In this document: positions 1 to 9,250 of the stretch, one piece after another | Layout: each line of letters opens with the position of its first letter | Numbering within the stretch: the stretch's first letter is position 1 | Source: Taenia hydatigena | Taxonomy: Eukaryota; Platyhelminthes; Cestoda; Cyclophyllidea; Taeniidae | Assembly: GCA_036345935.2 (NCBI GenBank) | Contig: JADWOT020000007.1 | Location: 7,356,074 to 7,420,073, forward strand | Length of the DNA: 64,000 bases | Direction of reading: 5' to 3' | Position numbers and translations under genes: made by a program | Notes under the pieces: generated by a model | The model's input: only the letters and a program-made list of their open reading frames with translations | Databases searched by the model: none | Told to the model about the DNA's origin: nothing

Positions 1-59
1 CGACCTCTAATGCGGTACTATAGACCACGTAATTTGAGTAATTAGAGGCGCCAAGGACA
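1..59 (+). repeat. 59-bp dispersed repeat E, copy 1
   Basis: This segment matches 1,834-1,892 at nearly all positions. The shared blocks include TCTAATGCGGTAC, ATAGACCACGTAATTT and AGAGGCGCCAAGGACA. Similarity stops right after the last block. The left limit is unknown because the window begins here, so the repeat may be longer. The two copies are in direct orientation about 1.8 kb apart. That could be the ends of one element or two independent copies of a short dispersed repeat. No coding frame is evident in it. Confidence 0.75.
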
Positions 60-1833
60 GCTTGTTTATCAACGGACTTCTACGAACTATACTTAAAGAT
101 TTCACAAAAGTTAATTCGATGACACCCATTTAGCCTTCTTACACACAAGTATATTCGCTTCAAGCAACTTTTACTCGAACAGGGACTGTAATCATGTAAA
201 TATTTCACAGGTTTTTATCAACCTACTATTCTACAAAGCTTCAGGTCATCCGATTTTGAGGTAAAATGAATTTGATATGTTTGTCAATTCTAGCTCAGTA
301 TAAGCTTCGATGCAACTTAAAATGCCATCATGAAATGCAGAAAGCTGAATGGCTTCATAGGAATGTACGCATCTGCAAACACTGACGAAGCGATTCCATT
401 GAAAACTGTGCGCTTTTTCGCTTGAACTTCCTTGACTAGGGAGACAAAATGAGCAGAAGCCCACGCGGTCTAGACAACATGGTTGACTCCCTATTAAATG
501 CCAAGTAGTCAACGAATTGACTAGTAAACGATTCTGTCAGCTTCTTTTGACAGATTTTATTCGGAGGCCGATGTAGCTGACATAGTCAACTTTGTCAAAT
601 ATTTATGATTGGTTTGGTATTGGTGCTTCCGCTTCATCCCAATAATAATAGCTCGATTTTGTTCTGACTGCAGAGCACATGCTGCTCAGATTAGGATATC
701 AGTTAGGGGTCTGACTAATCGCACTCACCGTGCTCTGTTCCTTATTTACTACAACTAACACAGCAAGCAATTGATTCTTTAGCATTTCCCTTGTATGTTC
801 TTTGCTTTGTCTGCCATGAGTGGAACGGCCGATTATTACGCGAATCAAAAAACGATGTCTAACCTTAAGACGACTTAAGACGTCGGACAGATCATTAGAG
901 GGAGTTTATACTGTTGTGGTTTTCACACTGGGTCATTCCCTTCAATACGTAATCGGCTCAAGTGCGTTCTCACCCTCTACTATTAGCATCCTTTTGACCT
1001 ATTTGGAGGATCAGAGATCAACGGCGAGGAAAATAGATGCATTAGAGAAATCAAGTTGCAGCCATTAACAAAAGCAGGGACCATAAATTGAAATCGCCTC
1101 TTTCTTTCATTTAGCAGGCATTTATACAAAGGCTGCTCACACTATCACTTACCGATACGAAACCATTAACAGTACTTAAATTAGCGCTAAGTGAGAGTTA
1201 ATGCTAGCAGTGGTCGCCTTATCGGTGGAGAGACATTAAAACTAGAGAAATTTTACCAACCTTCCTCAAGAGTGCATTTACTTGAAACCATAAACAGCGT
1301 GTGTTATCATTTGGAACCGCTGCTCAAGGGCTAAACAGTGCGCTCACTCATTCACTGAAGCCTCAAACTGCTTATATTTCGTGAGCGAATGCATTACAAT
1401 TGCATTTACGAATTTCATTGCGCAGCGCAAGCCACTGATTAGTCTATTCTGCACCTATCAGCAAACTTACAAAAATTCAGTTAATCTTTAAGGATGCTGC
1501 ATATGGATATTGGGTGTGCTTGAAGCAAGAGTGGATTACGAAGATTGGATAAGTTCCAGTCACCCACGAGAATATAATAAAATCCTAGCAGTGAAAAGAA
1601 GATTTTAAAGACATTTCGAATGTTAAAAAGAGACTTCTACGAATCGGACGTTACCTTTTGAAAATATGCTATCTGCAACCTATCTTGGCAAGTAATGTTT
1701 AACTTTCGAGAAGTTGCCTTGTGTGCCCATCAGTAACCAACGTTAATGGTAGCTGCAGAGAGGCGCAGAAGGTGACCTACCGCTAAGAACCACGAACTGA
1801 CATTGACGTTGCATGTGTCATGTGAGGAACTTG
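60..1833. other. Gene-free stretch between the E copies
   Basis: I see no convincing exon, RNA gene or repeat here. The open frames at 246-512 (minus) and 820-1,068 (plus) are of chance length and carry no motif I recognise. If the E copies are termini of one element, this would be its 1.77 kb body, but no transposase, reverse transcriptase or integrase motif was seen. Confidence 0.4.
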
Positions 1834-1892
1834 CGATCTCTAATGCGGTACCATAGACCACGTAATTTCAGGTAGTAGAGGCGCCAAGGACA
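1834..1892 (+). repeat. 59-bp dispersed repeat E, copy 2
   Basis: Direct copy of 1-59 with the same length. Most differences fall in a short block around 1,870-1,876. Similarity ends sharply at both sides: the bases after GCCAAGGACA differ completely between the copies. The left border at about 1,834 can be taken as the true edge only if copy 1 is not cut by the window start. Confidence 0.75.
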
Positions 1893-3561
1893 ACCTATCA
1901 CAGGTACGCGTCACGTCGGTGGCCAAGAGGTTGGAACTGGTAAGAATGAAGTAGAGCATTAGCTGAGTGTTTGCGACTAAGCCTACATTTGTCTTAAATT
2001 GATCCTTTTAGCCCCATTTAATAAAATACTCTCAAATCGTTATACAAGAGAATGGCCTTTTGCACCACCTTTGATACGATGCATGTTTTCGGGGGATGCC
2101 TGTTTGTAATCGATTGAGGAATACACTTGTAAAGGTTTCACATCCAAGATATCATTAGCCCTCTAGAGTCACTTAACTCTAAGGTACGCAAAGTGCTGGC
2201 CAAACATCCAGTCGCTAATACACCAACGCTAAAATAGTGCATTACTTACTTAACCATCTACCTACTTAAAATGGGTAGGGTGTTGGACAAATAATTAAAT
2301 GAGCGACCAGTAATGCCGAAATAGGGTAATATCAGACTGATGAAGTTAATTACCGGCTCCTCCCAATCGCGCTTTCTCAACGCCGACTATCGCGGGACTA
2401 CATAATGACAACTATCACCTTTTATAAAGGACGACTTGATGCATGCACATTCCGATTCAGCTGGGCATTCATGGCCAGCTTTACTGAGAAAGCAGCCCCG
2501 AATGCAATCGCATTTGCGTCAAGAGGCGCGATAAGCTGTGATAAAGGTTGAGAAATAGGCGGTGGGGTATCTAATCATAATATCTACAAATAGAGTCTGC
2601 GCTATGCATACTACTTCTAAATTAAGAAATGAGGAAGCCGTTGACATCATACTAAGGTGAAGAATGTGATGAAAGCAAGCAGATAGTTAGATTATGCATA
2701 CATATATGCGCACATATTTTAATGTTTTATTACACACGGCAATCCACAATGCACTTTCAATTTGCTTACTTTACTTTTCACCCTCATTCTCGAAGCGGCA
2801 ATTTCACATGTCTACACATTGAAAGATTGCGATTGACTGCAGCAATTTGTTGTTCGTGACCAAAGTACACAGCTGTTAATCTTAAGAAAAGCAGTGAGTC
2901 GTTTCCTACTTGCCAGCGTATGCCGTAGACTTGTAGAAAAACTGAGCTATTGCGAGATTTTACGCGCGTCTGCAAAAAAGATTTATAGGATACATACTAA
3001 TGACTCTCACTTACGACTATTCGGCCTTCATAAAGTAGGCACGTTATAGTGGCAAGATAATCTCTACCCCCACATACACACATGGAAGAACGCAGAGTGC
3101 ATGTATGGTTATTTTGTGATGAATCGCAATGAACCGTAGCGAATTAAATATACGAGTTATTGCTGAAAAAATTGGAAGCAGTGCAAGCAAGAATCGGAAG
3201 CATAATATCAGCATATGATGAAGCGGGAAAAAAATTGGCAACGCATCAATAGCGCGCCACAAGTATTTGCCATAAAACCCCATCCAAATAGTCTAGGTGG
3301 AGCAACGTCGAACAGCAAAGTCATTACATCTGAAAATTTTAATTATTTTGCCCACGAAGATCAAAGTCGACCCATAGACAAAACACCAAATAATTACACT
3401 AGTGTGTAGACCAGGGTACCACACAGGTTATCGTCAAAGTACCATTTTTTGCAGCGCATCCTGCAAAACTGCAAAACCGGCAAAACTGGCTTCAAAGTGC
3501 GGCAGTGTACTTGATGAACCGAGCATTGAAGAACAGCAGAGAAAAGCTGACGCAGGCAGCA
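1893..3561. other. No supported feature
   Basis: AT-rich sequence with short chance open frames on both strands (for example 2,784-2,975 and 3,044-3,283, both minus). No splice-bounded exon, RNA gene or duplicated block was recognised. Confidence 0.4.
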
Positions 3562-3567
3562 TTTATT
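3562..3567 (-). terminator. Candidate poly(A) signal of the 3,783-4,022 gene
   Basis: The plus strand reads TTTATT, which is AATAAA on the minus strand, about 215 nt downstream of the stop codon of the candidate secreted-protein gene. AATAAA is common by chance in AT-rich DNA, so this only agrees with the gene call and does not prove it. Confidence 0.3.
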
Positions 3568-3782
3568 AACAACATAATAGAGGATCAGGGAACGTGATGA
3601 AGTAAGAAAAAATGGGGAAGGAGAGGAGTGGAACCGCTAATAATAATGAAAACACTAATACAGGCGAAAGCAGAAGGGAAAGAGAGAAGCTGCAAATGTG
3701 TGTACGACAAAGTTTAACAGAAGGCTGTAGTGGAACTATCAGTAGGCGAAGGAGAAGCAGCAGAGGACGGTGCTATTGCATC

Positions 3783-4022
3783 TTAGTTGGCAGCAATCGA
3801 TGGAGAGGCTGTTTTATTGGGCGCTGCAATAGTCAGTGTATAGTTTCGCGTCGGCAACGTTGTATTTGGAGCTAACATTGCATTCGTTGGTGCTGTCGTG
3901 ACCGGGGTAGATGCATTTGTGGGCTTATCTGCTATATTGAACACTACGACAGTGCGTCTTATTGTTTCTGCCGCCAAGAATGGAGTAAACAATAGCACGA
4001 GGAGACCTTCGAAAGTTTTCAT
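3783..4022 (-). CDS. Candidate small secreted Thr/Asn-rich protein (79 aa)
   Basis: The frame encodes 79 residues. It starts with a typical signal peptide (MKTFEGLLVLLFTPFLAAE: one Lys, a hydrophobic core of about 12 residues, then small residues suited to cleavage). The rest is rich in Thr, Ala, Pro and Asn, with four N-glycosylation sequons at N36, N53, N60 and N69 and no cysteine, as in small mucin-like secreted proteins. I chose the ATG at 4,022 because a TATAAAGG box lies 42-50 nt upstream. The same frame stays open for 33 more codons upstream (to 4,121), but that would bury the signal peptide. An AATAAA lies about 215 nt past the stop. No homologue is recognised and the length alone could arise by chance; the combination of signal peptide, sequons and TATA box is the support. 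It appears intronless. Confidence 0.4.
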   Translation of the reverse strand: MKTFEGLLVLLFTPFLAAETIRRTVVVFNIADKPTNASTPVTTAPTNAMLAPNTTLPTRNYTLTIAAPNKTASPSIAAN

Positions 4023-4063
4023 TTGTTGATCGACCGTGGATGCCTCTACCGGATTTCTGCTAG

Positions 4064-4071
4064 CCTTTATA
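4064..4071 (-). promoter_or_regulatory. Candidate TATA box
   Basis: TATAAAGG on the minus strand (plus strand CCTTTATA). The first base of the downstream ATG is at 4,022. Initiation 25-30 nt downstream would leave a 5' leader of about 15-20 nt, which fits the start chosen for the 79-residue secreted protein. Confidence 0.35.
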
Positions 4072-4122
4072 GTAGCTGCAAGTGTGCGGGTGTCGCTTCT
4101 GCGAATTTCGGTTGGCTGCACC

Positions 4123-5229
4123 TATTTCACGGCCCTGCCTTCGTAGCATGAATATCCTCTGATTAGCTTTAGAAAAATTTTGAAGTGAGAGTAAACCTTG
4201 TTAATATTTACCCCTCAGCTAATTTTGTTTCTCCTCTTTCTCGGCGCAGTCAGTAATCAATTTGCTCTGTATATTGCAGATGCGCCTTGTTTCTAGATAG
4301 AACTTAAATTTTAGCCCCTAGGTTATCCGTTGTAGTCTTCGACAAAATATTTTTATTGTAGAGGCAACTTTAATTTCGCCAGGTCCGTGAAAGGCGCTAA
4401 TCATTTTAGATTATTACTCTCTAGTTTTGGTTAGTTTACTTAGTCTCATTACATGCGCAACACAATTGCAGCACGGAAAGCGCGATGTCAACATCGAACT
4501 GTACCCAAGTAATCAGGGCTCAATTTGTTGCCTGTTTACTGGTTGATTAACACTAATGTCTAGTTAACGGTAGTAAAACAGGATAAAGCATTGCAAGCGG
4601 ACCCCAATTAATGAGCTGCAAGCGCATTCATTAGCGAATTAATGCCTTTTAAACAGAAGAACACGTTTCATCCACCGCAAAACCATATTGCTGAATAGCT
4701 TCCTCCCTGCATTCACATCCACACACTTCACCATGGCATTAGTGGGAGGATTGTGTGGTGCCGATGAAACGAAAATAAGATTATCTTCGTCCCTCAATCA
4801 AGAGCTCAAAAAACACAAAGTTTCTCGTGCCTTTTCATCGTCAACACTAAGGATACATCCTTTTGATGTCGGCGTAAGCATTGGATGAAAGTTTTGTGCT
4901 ATCATGTGAAGATTTCCACCATTTTGTATAGCAGCTAAGATTCTTGGGACCAAATTCATTCAACGCTATCAATCTAATCTATGAAATTGCCTTTCAACTG
5001 AGCAATACCCTCGCCCTTGAGCAAGCGCAAGCAGTCTGCATGGAAGGAAATCAAGAAGCTTTAAGTTGTACCCCGAAAAACGAAGAGCAAAGAAGCGATT
5101 CGAAAGCATGATCAGTTAGGGAAAAAAGAGCTGGTGGAGCAACGTTCGTCAATGTACTTACTTTAGTGGCACTTTTCTTTAGGAGCAGTTACTACAACTG
5201 CCTTCCTGCCCAGGTTCAGTACAATGTTG
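4123..5229. other. No supported feature
   Basis: Only chance-length frames are present (for example 4,688-4,888 plus). No duplicated block or RNA gene was recognised. Confidence 0.35.
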
Positions 5230-5365
5230 ATGCAAAAATTGTGTTTCAGACGTAGAGTTAAATGTGAGACTTAACTTTAGCGCAATCATTAGAGAGAACA
5301 GGATTAAAAGCGGGCAACCATCTTGCCGACATCAAGAAAGTATTCATGTAGAGCATTCCTCCCTA
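5230..5365 (+). repeat. Old direct copy of the loop-proximal end of the 6.3 kb palindrome unit
   Basis: From GCAAAAATTGTGTTT onward this segment aligns in the same orientation with 6,355-6,490, the inner end of the right palindrome arm. It shares AGACGTA, AGTTAAATGT, GCAACCA and GACATCAA with scattered substitutions. It is clearly more diverged than the two arms are from each other, so it is an older copy of the same dispersed element. Similarity fades near 5,365. Confidence 0.65.
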
Positions 5366-5399
5366 TGAAAATGAAGCAGACGAATCGCGCTGAACAACG

Positions 5400-5480
5400 C
5401 CATGTAAATGGGTGGGCCGAAAAGGCGATTTTGCAATGTGTAAATGAGGCGACTTAACAGGTCCGCAAAGAAATGACGAA
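5400..5480 (+). other. Weak integrase-like frame fragment
   Basis: A plus-strand frame here reads HVNGWAEKAI, resembling the NG-x-AE motif near the end of the catalytic core of LTR-retrotransposon integrases. The frame then meets a stop and no D,D(35)E pattern is visible. Inside the right palindrome arm (about 6,510-6,575) another short frame reads DPFEVLTGWSPF, which resembles the PFE-x-x-x-G-x-x-P motif that follows integrase cores. Both are short and degenerate, so this is only a hint of what the repeated element once was. Confidence 0.15.
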
Positions 5481-5522
5481 ATTCAATGTTTCTCGCATGC
5501 TTCAACATTACTAATGTTCTTC

Positions 5523-6322
5523 CAAATAAGTGGCAATTCATCATAAAGAATATGCGCAAACAGCACGAATAAACGGAAATGCTTAACGGCCAATTGTCTA
5601 CCTCAGGGCAAAATAAATTTACTGCGCAGCTTAAAACAAGCAAAATTCCAAGCCGCAAGAATCAATCTGGACGTCCAATGTGGCGATACATGCTTGCGGA
5701 AGAGGAATTCGCGGAGTGAGAAAGCGACGAGTTGCTTCCTTAATACACCATTCCCCAATTTTTGACATCGACAGAGCAAGTACAGCTTGGGACGCACTTA
5801 GCAAAGCTGCAGCAAAGATAAGAATCGAGACTATGCGCATTCCAAGTATGGCCTTAACACAAATTCGTAGCACACAGATTGTCTACGCTTACATGATTCC
5901 CAGAACAATGATTTCATAAATGGAAAAGCACACTAACATTAGTGTATGGTGGTACAAAGTCCGGCTCAGAATTTGTGAATGGCTTTATTGGCCATCAAGC
6001 ACTCACATCTTCTTAGCGCCTAAGTTAGCATAATGAAGTCCCCCAAACATCTCAATGAATACTCTGCAAAAGTGCTTTTTCAATTCACCATGAACTGCGC
6101 GGCAGGATTATGTGAAGTTAATTGTATCAAATGGACTCCATCCAGTCAACACTTCAAAAGGATCATCAAAACTAAAGTTTACATGCCACTTTCGAGAATG
6201 TTTTTCATGCTTACTACTTTGATGTCTGTGAGGTGGTTGCTCACTGCTTTTATTCTGTTTTTCTTTGATAATTTCGCCGAAGTCAAGTCCTACATTTAAC
6301 TTTGCGTCTAAAACACAAATTT
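5523..6322 (+). repeat. Left arm of an 800-bp near-perfect palindrome
   Basis: Every position p in this arm pairs with position 12,683 minus p in the right arm. Open frames of 88, 79, 80 and 64 codons recur exactly mirrored with identical translations. I find only about five mismatches in 800 bp: 5,529, 5,538 and one near 5,552 at the outer end, and 6,305 and 6,319 at the inner end. Those mirrored frames are one sequence read twice and are not evidence of separate genes. Confidence 0.95.
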
Positions 6323-6360
6323 CGCATTAGCACTGTATCAAACATGAAAGCGCTAAGGCA
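6323..6360. other. Loop of the 800-bp palindrome (38 bp)
   Basis: The unpaired centre between the two arms. It contains no notable motif. Such a short spacer between long arms would allow a strong hairpin or cruciform. Confidence 0.9.
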
Positions 6361-7160
6361 AAAATTGTGTTTTAGACGTAAAGTTAAATGTAGGACTTGA
6401 CTTCGGCGAAATTATCAAAGAAAAACAGAATAAAAGCAGTGAGCAACCACCTCACAGACATCAAAGTAGTAAGCATGAAAAACATTCTCGAAAGTGGCAT
6501 GTAAACTTTAGTTTTGATGATCCTTTTGAAGTGTTGACTGGATGGAGTCCATTTGATACAATTAACTTCACATAATCCTGCCGCGCAGTTCATGGTGAAT
6601 TGAAAAAGCACTTTTGCAGAGTATTCATTGAGATGTTTGGGGGACTTCATTATGCTAACTTAGGCGCTAAGAAGATGTGAGTGCTTGATGGCCAATAAAG
6701 CCATTCACAAATTCTGAGCCGGACTTTGTACCACCATACACTAATGTTAGTGTGCTTTTCCATTTATGAAATCATTGTTCTGGGAATCATGTAAGCGTAG
6801 ACAATCTGTGTGCTACGAATTTGTGTTAAGGCCATACTTGGAATGCGCATAGTCTCGATTCTTATCTTTGCTGCAGCTTTGCTAAGTGCGTCCCAAGCTG
6901 TACTTGCTCTGTCGATGTCAAAAATTGGGGAATGGTGTATTAAGGAAGCAACTCGTCGCTTTCTCACTCCGCGAATTCCTCTTCCGCAAGCATGTATCGC
7001 CACATTGGACGTCCAGATTGATTCTTGCGGCTTGGAATTTTGCTTGTTTTAAGCTGCGCAGTAAATTTATTTTGCCCTGAGGTAGACAATTGGCCGTTAA
7101 GCATTTCCGTTTATTCGTGCTGTTTGCGCATCTTCTTTATGATGTATTGCCACATATTTG
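6361..7160 (-). repeat. Right arm of an 800-bp near-perfect palindrome
   Basis: Reverse complement of 5,523-6,322 at about 99% identity. Pairing fails just beyond 7,160 (left mate 5,523), where both flanks become unrelated. The inner end (from 6,361) is the part that has an older direct copy at 5,230-5,365, so the arm is probably one copy of a dispersed element. Confidence 0.95.
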
Positions 7161-9014
7161 CTTGCTGGCTAAACATCAGACGCCACATTAAAAACGGACT
7201 GCGAAAACCGCTTATAATCGTCAGGTGCTAGAACATGCAGTTGGGGCCCATATACAATAAGCCCTAGACATGTCGATGACAACGGCATCCCCTCTCCCTT
7301 TTCCGACACCTAGGGTCACCCACAGCTCCGCTGCATTTGACACGCATATGACAACAATCAAAGACAATGGATATTACGTGTAATAGACCGATTGCGCGTG
7401 TGCGTATGTGCTCAAAACAACGGAACACATACCGTGCACAGGGCAGCTAAACATAATAAGGAATTCCGTTTCTTTCGGCTATGAGCAACTTCCAACCCAC
7501 GCATTATTGGTAGCAACAACGTAATCAAAGTGAAGCAGTGCTTTCCAAAAACACTCGTCACAGGGCGCAGGAAGACGTTAATTTAGCATCTCCGACAGTC
7601 GGGCTTTCTGACTAAAATAAAGCAATTTCAACAAGCTGGCTCACATCAAGCAGGACCGTACAAGCGTTCTAACGGCATATTTCATACCGATAAAACGAAA
7701 CGGATGGAGATGAGTAGAAAAATAGGTCTATAGAGAGTAAAATATGCATATTGCCTCACCTTTGCCTATCCATCCAACAAAAGCCTTTGTAACCAAATAA
7801 CCAAATCAACAGGTAAGTTAAAGAAGGCAAATAAAGAATCTGATGAAGCTTAACGCTTGCCAGTGCACATCCACCCGCGTCTTGAGGGACGTCTGCTGAC
7901 CACTGGCCGTCAAGAATATTAATGCGGCCAACCTACACTTTTGTCTGTCCCCACACTGTCTGTCGGTCAACTATTAGCCCCAAAGCGAAACAGCTAAAGC
8001 CAACGCTAAATACCACTACGTCCAGGGAGGAAGAATGAGGAGAGGAATCATGTCGAGACTACTGCATTGCTACAGAAGAAGTAAAGAAGCCAAGATAATT
8101 AGTAAGTCGTCTTCAAAGTCATCATCGTGACATTACACTTCCCATAAAAAATACATTCATCAGTAATCCGGAGGTAGACATCATTGATTTGCCTTCTTAA
8201 ATAGCATTGGTGTTAATTACGTGATTAGTTGGTGGTTCATTTTATTTAAACTTCAGCAAATATGAAGCCACTTGCGCTGGTCTCATCATATAACAATACA
8301 TGACTGCTCTAGTAGCATAGGAAAGACTGAAAAGTTTAGTGAGTTCAGCTTGTGAGACAGAATAATACCTTGCAAAACAATCGCCGTCGACTATGCGTTT
8401 GCTGCAGCGGGTGTGGCTCTGTCTTCTCTTCTGCATACAGACCAAGTCGAGGTAGTGGAACACACGCACTCGAAGACCACGATAGTATAAGCACCATTAG
8501 CAAAGTCGCTCTATTCCATCAACTAAATCACGCACAAAATACTTGCTATTGAATAAAATTGAGTAACATGCGTAAATAATTTAAGTAATCGACTTAGAGG
8601 GGAGTGCCACCTCGAAGTGGATCGACAGAGGCTTGAAATGGAAAGCGGGTGTGATGTAGCTCCAGAACAAGTGTTGGCACTCCGTAGAGGAGCCTTCATT
8701 TGATGCAATATGTGCCCTGCAAAGTTACTTATTTTTTGCGCATTCCAATATCATCGTGCATGCGTTGATGTTGAATTTTGTTAAAAGGACATCGCCACTG
8801 ATAGAAACTAACGATAAAGACGATGTACAATCGTCATCACATGGACGCGAGAATGACGGATGAGCCAGTGTCTGTTCTATTGCTGCGTATGCCAATACTG
8901 GTGGAAGTAGAGAGCAATACAAGTCCGTAAGTAGAAGAAGGAAGGAAGTGACAAAGGCGAGGGGAAGAATGTGAAGGAGGAGATGTGGCAATCACCATCC
9001 TCCTCTAGAAGAAT
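7161..9014. other. No supported feature
   Basis: No exon with splice context, RNA gene or repeat was recognised. The plus frame at 8,352-8,552 and minus frames at 8,242-8,469, 8,523-8,708 and 8,725-8,991 are of chance length. Confidence 0.35.
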
Positions 9015-9250
9015 AGTTGTTTCATAGGTTGAATAATTTTTGATACAAATCATGAAATGATGAGGGTGTTATGTACAACCACGTAACTGTGGCCAGCCAT
9101 TAATAGTTGTGAATGAGAGGTCAAAAGCCCAGGACTAAGAAGATGAGCAGGAACGCTGAAGAAATGCGTCTGTAGGCACCGAATCCGGGTCGCCTCCATG
9201 GTAGGCGAACACTCAAGATCTCAGCTACAGGCGCACAATTCCGCGCCTTA
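9015..9250 (-). mobile_element. Candidate tRNA-derived SINE (head 9,175-9,235)
   Basis: On the minus strand the segment contains TAGCTGAGATCTTGAG (9,212-9,227), a good RNA polymerase III A box. It is followed by GTTCGCCTACCATGGAGG and then CGACCCGGATTCGGTGCC, which holds a slightly altered B box at 9,175-9,186. Order, spacing and wording match the D-arm, anticodon arm and T-arm of a tRNA. The T stem does not pair and no acceptor stem closes, so it is not a functional tRNA. About 160 nt of unrelated sequence follows, as in a SINE body. The 3' limit is a guess: I saw no tail or target duplication and no second copy in the window. Confidence 0.45.

Noticed and set aside
6033..7080. Four pairs of identical proteins on opposite strands around 6.3 kb
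   Set aside because: They are the same DNA read twice in the palindrome. No frame has independent support.
9175..9235. Functional tRNA gene
   Set aside because: A and B boxes are present, but the acceptor and T stems do not pair.
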